DNA of 7,126 nucleotides from DASPPK01 sp964399235 (GCA_964399235.1 CAYNQC010000071.1:1-7126); one strand, 5' to 3'. Shown: positions 1-5,929, counted from the first letter of the stretch. Program-made: numbers and translations. Notes: generated from the letters alone by a model not told the origin.

Positions 1-12
1 TGTGATGAAGCA

Positions 13-285
13 ATGGCTGCCCCAAGTCCTATAACACCGGAGGATGTAGCGCAGAGTGACGATATTGACTTTGAAGAAAAAGAAGAACACTGGAATGTCT
101 ATAAGCTAAAGGATGGTACAACCCTAAAGATCAAGTTGATACTTGTTGGCATAAAGAGACTTAAGAAACACAATACTGATGGAACGCCTCTCTATATGGT
201 GAATTCTCAGAATGTTGTTAGAGCAGTTGACATTCCAAAAGAACTAATCGCCAAGCCGAAGGAGTCAACTTTCAAGCCAGTCTAA
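13..285 (+). CDS. small conserved-looking hypothetical protein (90 aa)
   Basis: I do not recognise this family. The 90-residue product is soluble, with no signal peptide or membrane segment. Residues 1-25 are acidic and probably disordered. Residues 26-75 look like a compact beta-rich fold: 'WNVYKLKDGTTLKIKLILVG' is an alternating beta-hairpin pattern, followed by basic 'KRLKKHN', a 'DGTPLYMVNSQNVVRA' strand-turn-strand and an 'IPKELI' helix turn. There is a lysine-rich tail. The frame stays open from the ATG at 13 to the left edge of the window, so the true start may lie outside. No ribosome binding site is visible in the 12 bases before the ATG. Balanced codon use and a plausible secondary-structure pattern favour a real gene. 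It is followed by 478 bases without a gene, so it probably ends its transcription unit. No function is proposed. Confidence 0.7.
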   Translation: MAAPSPITPEDVAQSDDIDFEEKEEHWNVYKLKDGTTLKIKLILVGIKRLKKHNTDGTPLYMVNSQNVVRAVDIPKELIAKPKESTFKPV

Positions 286-763
286 CACGTGCTTGGTTTG
301 GTATATCGCGTGCGCGAACTTGAACCGAGATCCGCGAAAACAGCATGCTGGCCATATGTGTTTGAACAGAGAGCTAAAACCTTTTCAGGATTCTAGCGCG
401 GGCAAAAAACAGAAAAGGCTTCCGCCCTTCCTCATACTGTATTACAGAAAATCAGTGTAAAGTTACAATACCAGAGTCGACTAAATTTCTGAGGAGAAAA
501 GCCTTTTAAGCCCAATTTGACCATATTACTGCCATCAGAGGCAAAATATGTGACAGAAATTAAAATAGAGCCGAAGGCTCAGGCTGATGTCCTAGACCAA
601 ACTAGACTACGCGCGCCTATCCCTTTCCTTCACTCAGCCATTATTTAGGAGATTTGGACAGCTAAAACTGATTGTCGTTAGTATGTCTGCGTCATCAAGG
701 AAACAATTAAGAGCCTGATGTCCTGCCTCTTCTACCTATCATTGAGCAAAGGAAGAGGCACAC
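286..763. other. long non-coding stretch with inverted and direct repeats
   Basis: No convincing protein gene is visible in these 478 bases. Structure seen: TCGCG-TG-CGCGA (306-317); the perfect palindrome CAGCATGCTG (341-350); CTGTA-T-TACAG (437-447); a 9-bp inverted repeat, AAAAGGCTT (413-421) with AAGCCTTTT (499-507); a tight hairpin GAGCC-GAA-GGCTC (568-580); and a 10-bp direct repeat CTGATGTCCT (584-593 and 715-724). An AT-rich stretch at 639-648 (ATTATTTAG-like) could be the TATA box of the gene at 764, with a leader of roughly 90 nt. The stretch could hold an untranslated leader, a small RNA or a decayed gene; the sequence alone does not decide. Confidence 0.45.
724..760 (+). promoter_or_regulatory. 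hairpin covering the ribosome binding site of the DUF401 gene
   Basis: TGCCTCTTC (724-732) is perfectly complementary to GAAGAGGCA (752-760), leaving a 19-nt loop, with one further possible U-G pair (733/751). The right arm contains the only Shine-Dalgarno-like run before the TTG start at 764, GAGG at 755-758, five bases from the codon. In RNA the stem would therefore hide the binding site, as in an RNA thermometer or other translational switch. The pairing is seen in the sequence; the regulatory role is inferred and requires that transcription starts upstream of 724. Confidence 0.4.
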
Positions 764-2011
764 TTGGGACTTGTCAACCCTCTTATAGCCATCGTCGTAG
801 CCATAGGTTTCCTGGTAGTGCTGCTCTATAAACGCGTGAACCTTGGCATCGCGTTGAACGCGACAGCTCTGTTTCTGGGATTGCTTGCCCTCGACTTGGG
901 AATGATTATTCCAGTGATAATCACAACGACTTCGGATTTACTCACAGTTTCAGTGTGCGCTGCCACCTTCGGCATAATGTTGTTGAGCGAGCTTTACAGG
1001 GAAACTGGAATGATCAAGCGATTGAACAGGAGTATAAGCGGGTTGATCAACAACCCGAAAACCGTGTTATGCGTTCTCCCGGCGGTCATAGGATTGTTAC
1101 CGGTTGGAGGAGGAGCCTTGATGTCAGCACCGCTCGTGGATTCTGAAGCTGACAGACTGAAAATGACGACCACCAAGAAAGCCTACGCGAATCTTTGGTT
1201 CAGACACACTATCTTCCCCGTGTATCCTCTCAGCCCAGTGATCATAGCGGCGGCTCTGCTGACTCAGGTGAGTATAACCTCGATCATCGTTCGCCAAATC
1301 CCAGTAGTGATCGTCATGGTCATTGTCGGATACGTAATCAGTTTTCGAAAAGTCGCTACGTGGAAAAGGGAGGAAACATATAGCCAAGCTCAAAGGAACA
1401 CTGATCTAAAAGAGTTTCTAATATCTTTTATCCCAATATTGACTACCATCGTGATAGCCATAACACTGGTTCTAACAGGAACCAGCAGCTTGTTAAGCGG
1501 TTTTGAGGTCGCGATCGCGATTCTCATAGGACTAGCCATTTTCATTGCTATTACGAAACTACATGTTTCTGTGTTTGTTAGACCCTTCAGAAGTTGGGGC
1601 ATATGGGGAATAACTGCTGCAGCCTACGGCGCCTTCTTGCTGAGAAACGTCATGACTACAGCGGGAATCTCACAGGTTTTTTCATCCATTGTTGCAAACG
1701 GAAGCGTTGACATCGTTCTGTTCATTATAATATGCCCTGCTGCGCTTGGGTTCCTGACGGGTTCACCTCAAGGCGGCGTCGCTGTGAGCGTCTCTATTCT
1801 GTCAGCTTTGCTTCCGTTGCCTTTCACGGCGAAGGTCGCGGGGCTGGTCTTTATGAGTGCTTACTTGGGGTACACTATAGCACCAACGCATCTGTGTTTC
1901 ACGTTCACAGCCGCTTACTTCAAGTGTTCCCTCGGCAAAATGTACAAGTATGTCCTTCCATCATTCTTGTTGACTTTTCCAGTTGCGTTGCTCGTATATT
2001 TTCTTTGGTAG
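764..2011 (+). CDS. DUF401 family polytopic membrane protein (putative permease)
   Basis: This is an integral membrane protein of 415 residues with about ten hydrophobic segments, a length normal for the DUF401 family, which belongs to the ion-transporter type permeases; its substrate is unknown. Family-type motifs are visible in both halves: 'GLLPVGGGALMSAPLVD' (110-126) and 'NLWFRH' (143-148) in the first, then 'FLTGSPQGGV' (330-339) and 'GYTIAPTHLCFTFTAAYF' (369-386) in the second. This two-fold arrangement of a glycine/proline re-entrant-like loop plus a polar TM motif fits an inverted-repeat transporter. A charged loop at about 195-216 separates the halves. The TTG at 764 was chosen because GAGG lies five bases upstream and the first membrane segment (5-22) follows directly. 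The gene stands alone between a long leader and the convergent Hsp20 operon. Family assignment is fairly sure; transport of a specific solute cannot be claimed. Confidence 0.88.
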   Translation: MGLVNPLIAIVVAIGFLVVLLYKRVNLGIALNATALFLGLLALDLGMIIPVIITTTSDLLTVSVCAATFGIMLLSELYRETGMIKRLNRSISGLINNPKTVLCVLPAVIGLLPVGGGALMSAPLVDSEADRLKMTTTKKAYANLWFRHTIFPVYPLSPVIIAAALLTQVSITSIIVRQIPVVIVMVIVGYVISFRKVATWKREETYSQAQRNTDLKEFLISFIPILTTIVIAITLVLTGTSSLLSGFEVAIAILIGLAIFIAITKLHVSVFVRPFRSWGIWGITAAAYGAFLLRNVMTTAGISQVFSSIVANGSVDIVLFIIICPAALGFLTGSPQGGVAVSVSILSALLPLPFTAKVAGLVFMSAYLGYTIAPTHLCFTFTAAYFKCSLGKMYKYVLPSFLLTFPVALLVYFLW

Positions 2012-2055
2012 AATCTGAGCCAATGAAACGGCTGGAAAAGCATAATATGCTAATT

Positions 2056-2070
2056 GAAAAATAGAAAAAA
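2056..2070 (-). terminator. U-tract terminator of the regulator-hsp20 operon
   Basis: Read on the minus strand, the bases 12-26 nt past the Hsp20 stop codon are CTTTTTT, CTA and TTTTT: two T runs (2070-2065 and 2061-2057). This is the oligo-U signal at which archaeal RNA polymerase stops. An AGCATA-A-TATGCT palindrome (2039-2051) lies just beyond. The 70-base gap between the convergent genes shows no comparable T run for the + strand DUF401 gene. Confidence 0.5.
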
Positions 2071-2081
2071 GAGTTGCTGAG

Positions 2082-2654
2082 CTATACGACCTTCAGGTGT
2101 TTTGAATCCTCTTCGCGGAGCCTCTTATGCTTCGGCATTCTGATTTCAAGAACTCCATTCTTGTATTCTGTTGAAACGCCGTTCATATTGATCTGCCTAA
2201 CAGGCAACTCGATGGCCTTGTAGAAGTTCTTGGCCGTAACTTCAACGTGGCCTTTTTTGAAGTTCAGCTTTATGTCGTCTTTTTCAACACCTGGCAACTC
2301 AACGTAGATCCGGATTATGTCGTCTTCATCGAATATGTCCACGAGCGGTTCTCGCATTTCGTCCAATGCGGCCTTCGGAACTTCGAAGGGTTTCTCGGGC
2401 AAGGGTCTTCTTTTTGAAGGCTTCAGTGGATCAATTGGCTCCAAAGGCTGTAATGGCTGCTTTGTTCCGAAGTATCCTCGAACTGTGAAACCTTTAATGT
2501 CAGGTTCGTCGATCTGCCTGATTTCCCACGTACCCTTGATGTCCCCGCTTCGAATCTTATCCAACATTCTGTCCATTTCGCTCTGAGATTTTTTCATCAA
2601 TTTGAAGATATCAAAGTCGTCGAACAAATCATCAAAGTCATCCTCAAATGGCAA
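2082..2654 (-). CDS. hsp20: Hsp20 / alpha-crystallin small heat-shock chaperone
   Basis: This is a cytoplasmic ATP-independent holdase that binds unfolding proteins as an oligomer. The alpha-crystallin domain spans about residues 102-175: 'EPLVDIFDEDDIIRIYVELPGVEKDDIKL' opens it, a loop around 'KNFYKAIELP' follows, and 'NGVLEI' (166-171) is the classic G-x-L signature near its end. The C-terminal 'LKV' (187-189) resembles the I/V-x-I/V tail motif that docks neighbouring dimers. The N-terminal arm (1-100) is long: an acidic phenylalanine-rich start 'DDFDDLFDDFDIF', a middle section and a proline-rich linker with xP[L/I] triplets (66-79). The start is TTG at 2654, supported by a perfect GGAGGTGA seven bases upstream. 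It is the second gene of an operon, 14 nt after the winged-helix regulator, so it is probably controlled by the dyads in front of that gene. Confidence 0.95.
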   Translation of the reverse strand: MPFEDDFDDLFDDFDIFKLMKKSQSEMDRMLDKIRSGDIKGTWEIRQIDEPDIKGFTVRGYFGTKQPLQPLEPIDPLKPSKRRPLPEKPFEVPKAALDEMREPLVDIFDEDDIIRIYVELPGVEKDDIKLNFKKGHVEVTAKNFYKAIELPVRQINMNGVSTEYKNGVLEIRMPKHKRLREEDSKHLKVV

Positions 2655-2660
2655 AGGTTT

Positions 2661-2668
2661 TCACCTCC
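2661..2668 (-). promoter_or_regulatory. perfect Shine-Dalgarno site of hsp20
   Basis: On the minus strand GGAGGTGA, a full match to the complement of the archaeal 16S rRNA 3' end, stands six to seven bases before TTG at 2654. It fills most of the 14-nt gap after the regulator stop codon (2671-2669). It fixes the non-ATG start and suggests strong independent translation of the chaperone from a shared mRNA. Confidence 0.85.
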
Positions 2669-3079
2669 CTACAATCCTCCCATACTTTCCATGGATTCCA
2701 TCAAACGGCGCAGGACCAGACTCATCATCATGAATGTCTCCCCGAACTCAGAACACGCGTATTTCCCACGGCCAGTTTTCTCCAGCAAACCGCCCTCCTC
2801 CAGTTTTCGCGAGTTTTCCCAGACGATTTTCGGGTTCAAGTTGAGATCCTGCATGAAATCCGCAAAGCTCAGTGTCCTGTCATCTGCTTCGACAAGGCGG
2901 TTCATCATTCGCAGCCGAGTCTGGTGTGACAAAGCGCCGAAGATTTTCGAGAACCTTTCAAAGCTTTCCTCGTTCTCCCTCAATTCCTCTTCCAAATCCT
3001 GTTTTGACCAGTCTTCGAGCGAGAGTGGAATTTCGAATACTGTTTTCCCGTCTTGCACAAGCCGCAGTTTGAGTTTCAT
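2669..3079 (-). CDS. ArsR-type winged-helix regulator paired with hsp20
   Basis: This 136-residue DNA-binding protein carries a winged helix-turn-helix at about 40-112: 'FSKIFGALSHQTRLRMMNRL' is the typical first ArsR helix, 'FADFMQDLNL' the turn helix, 'NPKIVWENSRKLEEGGLL' the recognition helix and 'EKTGRGKYACS' the wing. Residues 1-25 form a strand-rich N-terminal extension, and a methionine-rich helix (115-133) may serve dimerisation. There is no CxC metal-binding pair in the DNA-reading helix, and the only cysteine is C109, so metal sensing of the classic ArsR kind is unlikely. ATG at 3079 has GAGG nine bases upstream. Gene order and the dyads around its own TATA box suggest an autoregulator of the chaperone operon, analogous to Phr of Pyrococcus, a winged-helix heat-shock repressor whose operator also overlaps core promoter elements. 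Orthology to Phr is not claimed. Confidence 0.85.
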   Translation of the reverse strand: MKLKLRLVQDGKTVFEIPLSLEDWSKQDLEEELRENEESFERFSKIFGALSHQTRLRMMNRLVEADDRTLSFADFMQDLNLNPKIVWENSRKLEEGGLLEKTGRGKYACSEFGETFMMMSLVLRRLMESMESMGGL

Positions 3080-3096
3080 CTGGCCTTGCCTCTTTT

Positions 3097-3149
3097 ATTA
3101 CCAAAGCGTAATTACGATAAGGTAATATATAAAATTACCTGCAGGTAAT
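3097..3149 (-). promoter_or_regulatory. multi-dyad operator of the regulator-hsp20 operon
   Basis: The pentamer GTAAT/ATTAC occurs six times in 53 bases. It forms a perfect 16-bp palindrome ATTACCTGCAGGTAAT (3134-3149), a pair GGTAAT (3121-3126) / ATTACC (3134-3139) that brackets the TATA box, and a 30-bp dyad centred at 3111.5 made of ATTACC (3097-3102), the perfect CGTAATTACG (3107-3116) and GGTAAT (3121-3126). The upstream palindrome abuts the TATA box at the BRE position, while the downstream dyad spans TATA to the predicted transcription start. Binding there would block TBP/TFB or polymerase, so the likely ligand is the adjacent winged-helix protein. Confidence 0.65.
3126..3134 (-). promoter_or_regulatory. 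archaeal TATA box of the regulator-hsp20 operon
   Basis: On the minus strand this reads TTTTATATA, an ideal archaeal box A. Transcription would begin about 25 bases on, near 3104, giving a leader of about 25 nt before ATG at 3079, with GAGG inside it. Confidence 0.7.
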
Positions 3150-3321
3150 AAGAATCACCAACCGAAAAATCGAACACTTGATCGATGCAATCAGCGTCGG
3201 CGTTTTCGTGTCCAATGTGAACGATCCTCGCCTGTACAAGAAATTAGGTTACAGAGAAGGGGACATCTTCGTGAAGAGAAGCTGTGACACAGATAATTTT
3301 GGCTCATTAGCGCGCAGTTAA
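3133..3321 (+). pseudogene. possible C-terminal remnant of a GNAT acetyltransferase
   Basis: This frame is open from 3133 to the stop at 3319-3321, without an ATG. Its middle reads 'VSNVNDPRLYKKLGYREGDI' followed by 'FVKR', which resembles the motif B end of GNAT proteins (an N, then LYxKLGYRE, then a closing strand). The acetyl-CoA binding motif A and everything before it are absent, because the frame begins inside the promoter of the divergent regulator operon. A short gene starting at TTG 3178 or GTG is possible but has no good ribosome binding site. I read it as a decayed fragment; it is not a close copy of the GNAT gene at 4278, so it is not simply a duplicate of that one. Confidence 0.45.
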
Positions 3322-3374
3322 TTGAAATAGAATGGATCACATGATTAGGACGATTTTCCCAAGCATGTAACGGC

Positions 3375-3446
3375 ATTTCTATTGTCAGTAAACATTTATT
3401 CCATCAACAGATTTCTATTGGTATTATCATCGGCTCAGGTGGTCAT
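3375..3446 (+). promoter_or_regulatory. probable promoter region of the methyltransferase gene
   Basis: A TATA-like CATTTATT (3393-3400) would place the transcription start near 3423. AGGTGG (3437-3442) gives a ribosome binding site just before ATG 3447. The 10-mer ATTTCTATTG occurs twice, at 3375-3384 and 3411-3420, on either side of the TATA-like element; its role is unknown. Confidence 0.35.
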
Positions 3447-4253
3447 ATGGTCAGAAAGAACAGTTTGTCGAAGGAGTGGGATGACGCTTCGGAGTCTTGG
3501 TCGGACTTTGTTCGAAAGCGCAAGGACTACTTTCGGGAGGAAATGAACAATCCTGCTACCTTCAAGGTAATAGGGAATGTGAGAGGTAGGCGTGTTTTGG
3601 ACTTGTCGTGCGGTGAAGGACAAAACACGAGAATGTTGGCTAGAAGAGGAGCTAGAGTGGTCGGTGTGGACTTTTCAGAAAGAATGATAGAGCTGGCGAG
3701 AAAAATGGAAAAGGACGAACGGTTGGGCATACGATATTATGTTTCTGACGCAGCAGATCTGAAGGTCTTGGAGGATGGGTGTTTTGATGTTGTGACGTGT
3801 TTTATGGCTCTAATGGATATTGAACGTTATGAAGACGCTGTTTCAGAGGTTTCAAGAGTCCTGAAGAAGAATGGAAGGTTTGTCTTTTCAATCACTCATC
3901 CTTGTTTCGCATATGGCGACACTGCAGGTGGAGAACCCATCGCAGAATGGAAATACGCAGAAGCGACAAAAGATGCAACAGAGAGAGAGGCTGTGCATTT
4001 GGAGATAAAGAGGTATTTCGGCATCGTCAAAAGCGACGTCGCATGGGATATGAAGAGGCTTGTCAAACCCTTCCGGACAACCTCATTTCACAGGACTCTT
4101 ACGGACTATTTCCAAGCACTGCACAAGAGCGGGTTCGTTGTTGCTAGGCTTGTTGAGCCAAAGCCTACTGTGAAAGGTGCGTCCAGGCATCCTTCGTTGC
4201 GTAAACACATGAAAATTCCACATTCGATTGTCATCGAGGCAATAAGAACCTGA
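3447..4253 (+). CDS. class I SAM-dependent methyltransferase
   Basis: This is a soluble 268-residue enzyme that would transfer a methyl group from S-adenosylmethionine; the acceptor is unknown. The Rossmann core covers about residues 45-155. Motif I is 'VLDLSCGEG' (50-58), and 'VVGVDFS' (71-77) holds the acidic D75 that binds the ribose. 'VSDAADL' (99-105) contacts adenine, 'FDVVTCFMALMD' (113-124) is motif IV, and 'VLKKNGRFVFSITHPC' (138-153) is the strand before the acceptor region. The C-terminal part, including 'RTLTDYFQALHKSGF', forms the lid typical of Methyltransf_11/25 small-molecule or lipid methyltransferases. ATG at 3447 has AGGTGG a few bases upstream. It appears to be monocistronic and ends 24 bases before the convergent GNAT gene. 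The overall class is certain; which substrate is modified cannot be told from the sequence or its neighbours. Confidence 0.9.
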   Translation: MVRKNSLSKEWDDASESWSDFVRKRKDYFREEMNNPATFKVIGNVRGRRVLDLSCGEGQNTRMLARRGARVVGVDFSERMIELARKMEKDERLGIRYYVSDAADLKVLEDGCFDVVTCFMALMDIERYEDAVSEVSRVLKKNGRFVFSITHPCFAYGDTAGGEPIAEWKYAEATKDATEREAVHLEIKRYFGIVKSDVAWDMKRLVKPFRTTSFHRTLTDYFQALHKSGFVVARLVEPKPTVKGASRHPSLRKHMKIPHSIVIEAIRT

Positions 4254-4277
4254 TAAACGGTTCCAAAGTGTCTTTCT

Positions 4278-4706
4278 CTACATGTTCATAGAGGAAGTTT
4301 TGTTTTCCAGTTCTTTGAGACTTGTCTTTGCTGTTGTAATGATTGGTTTGAAGCCGAGCTTTCTCCAGAAGGCTTCGGCTTCTTTGTTTCCTATTATGTA
4401 TCTCAAGGTCACGTCTTCAACGCCTTCGGCGTCAAAGAGCTCACAGAGCTGTTTAACCAAAAGTGCGCCTACGCCTCTTTTTCTGAATTCTCTGACAACG
4501 TATACTGTAGATATACTGCCTACGGTTTTGGGAGTGTAGTCGGTTCGGTGAGTGATTTCTCCATGTGCAGATCCGATGATTTCTCCGTTCATTTCGGCGA
4601 TTAAGACGTGACTGTTGTTGGTCGATAGTTCATTTTGGACTCTTTGTTTGAGAATTGTTTTTCCTTCTTCTGTCATGTGCCATATCATGGGGTTTGATTC
4701 TTCGCA
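4278..4706 (-). CDS. GNAT family N-acetyltransferase, N-terminus lost in gap
   Basis: This enzyme would transfer acetyl from acetyl-CoA to an amine. Motif A is clear: strand 'GSISTVYVV' (57-65 counted from ATG 4688), then 'REFRKRGVGALLVKQL' with R-x-x-G-x-G at 69-74 that cradles the CoA pyrophosphate. Motif B is 'NKEAEAFWRKLGFKPI' (101-116). Before that, 'HVLIAEMNGEIIGSAHGEI' is the beta2-beta3 hairpin. The first strand and helix of a full GNAT (typically 150-170 residues) are not visible from the ATG at 4688, while the frame stays open upstream through 4706 into the N run. I therefore treat the gene as truncated by the assembly gap rather than starting at 4688. It lies downstream of the DUF362 gene on the same strand and may share its transcript. 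Substrate unknown. Confidence 0.85.
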   Translation of the reverse strand, partial: CEESNPMIWHMTEEGKTILKQRVQNELSTNNSHVLIAEMNGEIIGSAHGEITHRTDYTPKTVGSISTVYVVREFRKRGVGALLVKQLCELFDAEGVEDVTLRYIIGNKEAEAFWRKLGFKPIITTAKTSLKELENKTSSMNM

Positions 4707-4806
4707 NNNNNNNNNNNNNNNNNNNNNNNNNNNNNNNNNNNNNNNNNNNNNNNNNNNNNNNNNNNNNNNNNNNNNNNNNNNNNNNNNNNNNNNNNNNNNN
4801 NNNNNN
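4707..4806. other. assembly gap of 100 N
   Basis: Exactly 100 undetermined bases, the usual placeholder for a scaffold join of unknown length. The end of the DUF362 gene and the beginning of the GNAT gene fall inside it. Reading straight through the N joins the two in different frames and gives a false 381-residue protein ending a few codons past the gap; true distance and frame are not known. Confidence 0.98.
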
Positions 4807-5830
4807 GTCCTTTCACGAGTGTTCCGCTTTTGACCCTTCGTGCGAGAAAGCTTGGGATTTTCTCTTCTTTTCCTTTGGTTGGGACTCCCTTATTTTCGAG
4901 AGCTTTCAAGATGGCGTCTATCATTCTCTTCTTTGGCGGTTTGAAGTATCCTTCTCCAAGAAGCAGAGTGAATGCACGGTTGGCGCGTCCGCCCCATGTC
5001 TGGGGACCTTGTGCTCGCTTGCTCTTCTTGCTGGCTCTAATTGCGATTTCACATTCCTTTTTGAGTTCGTCGAAGTCGACGCCGAGGATTTCGATGTTTT
5101 CCATGTTGGTTTCACCTAAGCCTCTTCTTGAGAATTCCTGAATCACTGGCATCTTCTGTGGGTCCAAGCCGGCAAGTGTCGCGCCGACTGTTTCGACTGC
5201 AACAGCGTCTCTGCCTACTAGAATCGTGTTCATGCGCGTGGTCGGGCCTGTCCAAGCGTGCCAAAGGTTTGTTCCATCCATTACGGCGAGGTCTATCCCG
5301 CCGATAGCCTCGTACAAGTCGGCCAGCACTGCGGGCAGTTTTTTGTGGAACCTTGATTTCTTACGGTCAGGAACTAGTCCAAACAGGTTCTTCAGGATGC
5401 TTCCTCTGTCAAAAGTGCGAAGCACATGGGTGCTGACAAACACGTTGGGTTTGAAAAGAATGTGTGACAATTGAAGGTTTTCGTCATCAATTCGACACTG
5501 TCTTGTCTCAGCATCCTGCGTAAGGTTGAACGGAACAACATTGTCGGTGAACAGTTCCTTCCATACTTGAAGCCTTTCCGACCCGGTTCCCTGATAGTTG
5601 TCCGATTCGGCAAGAAACGCTTGTGGTGCCTTGTTGAAGCCATTGATGATGGCTCTCACGACGTCAACAGATGAATAATGCGCCCTCTTGGTTGTGAAGA
5701 CTCCCACCTTGATGACAACTGGTCTTCGGGTCGTGTTGAGGTCACTTATGCCTCCGATCATTTCCAATGCGTGATCAAGAGACACGCTTTCTTTTTCGTC
5801 AAAACGCGTTATCGCAACTTTCGAACCCAC
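4807..5830 (-). CDS. DUF362 domain protein with C-terminal winged-helix-like region, C-terminus lost in gap
   Basis: 341 residues are visible. The DUF362 domain covers about 36-255: 'PVVIKVGVF' opens it, 'SSVDVVRAIINGF' and 'AESDNYQGTGSE' (74-85) follow, 'GSILKNLFGLVP' (143-154) is the most characteristic stretch, and 'LAVMDGTNLWHAWTGPTTRM' with 'NTILVGRDAVAVETVGA' (181-217) closes the core. Many DUF362 proteins carry a [4Fe-4S] ferredoxin part; here only two scattered cysteines (C112, C260) are seen, so no cluster is expected in the visible part. Residues 300-341, 'KRMIDAILKALENKGVPTKG' then 'ARRVKSGTLVKG', look like a helix-helix-wing module resembling a winged helix. The start is GTG at 5830 with AGGGGA about seven bases upstream. 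The GNAT gene lies downstream, across the gap. DUF362 has no established general function, and none is claimed here. Confidence 0.85.
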
Positions 5831-5876
5831 GACTGTTTCCCCTTTCAGCGATTAGCGAAGTTGAACTCTTCAGGTG

Positions 5877-5884
5877 ATCATAAA
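5877..5884 (-). promoter_or_regulatory. TATA-like element of the DUF362 gene
   Basis: On the minus strand this reads TTTATGAT. Transcription would start near 5854, giving a leader of about 24 nt with the AGGGGA site inside it. It shares the 146-base divergent region with the promoter of the cysteine synthase gene; no shared operator is evident. Confidence 0.35.
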
Positions 5885-5929
5885 GCTTTCCAAAGTGCAC
5901 ACGCAGAATTCACACATTTCAGGAAGACA

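Noticed and set aside
310..352. tRNA-like sequence on the minus strand: a GGTTCAAGT T-loop look-alike downstream of CAGCATGCTG
   Set aside because: The T stem has a mismatch and a wobble, no seven-base anticodon loop can be drawn, and no 5' acceptor strand matching CACGCGA lies at the right distance.
683..718. Eleven-codon reading frame (starting MSASSRKQLRA) upstream of the DUF401 gene, a possible leader peptide
   Set aside because: It has no ribosome binding site and no attenuator-like codon bias; a frame this short is expected by chance.
1732..2064. 110-codon + frame overlapping the end of the DUF401 gene
   Set aside because: Out-of-frame shadow of the membrane protein gene; the DUF401 motifs lie in the other frame up to its last residue.
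2691..3125. 144-codon open frame on the + strand opposite the winged-helix regulator
   Set aside because: It is the antisense shadow of a gene with clear domain structure, promoter and ribosome binding site; its serine/arginine-rich product has no recognisable fold.
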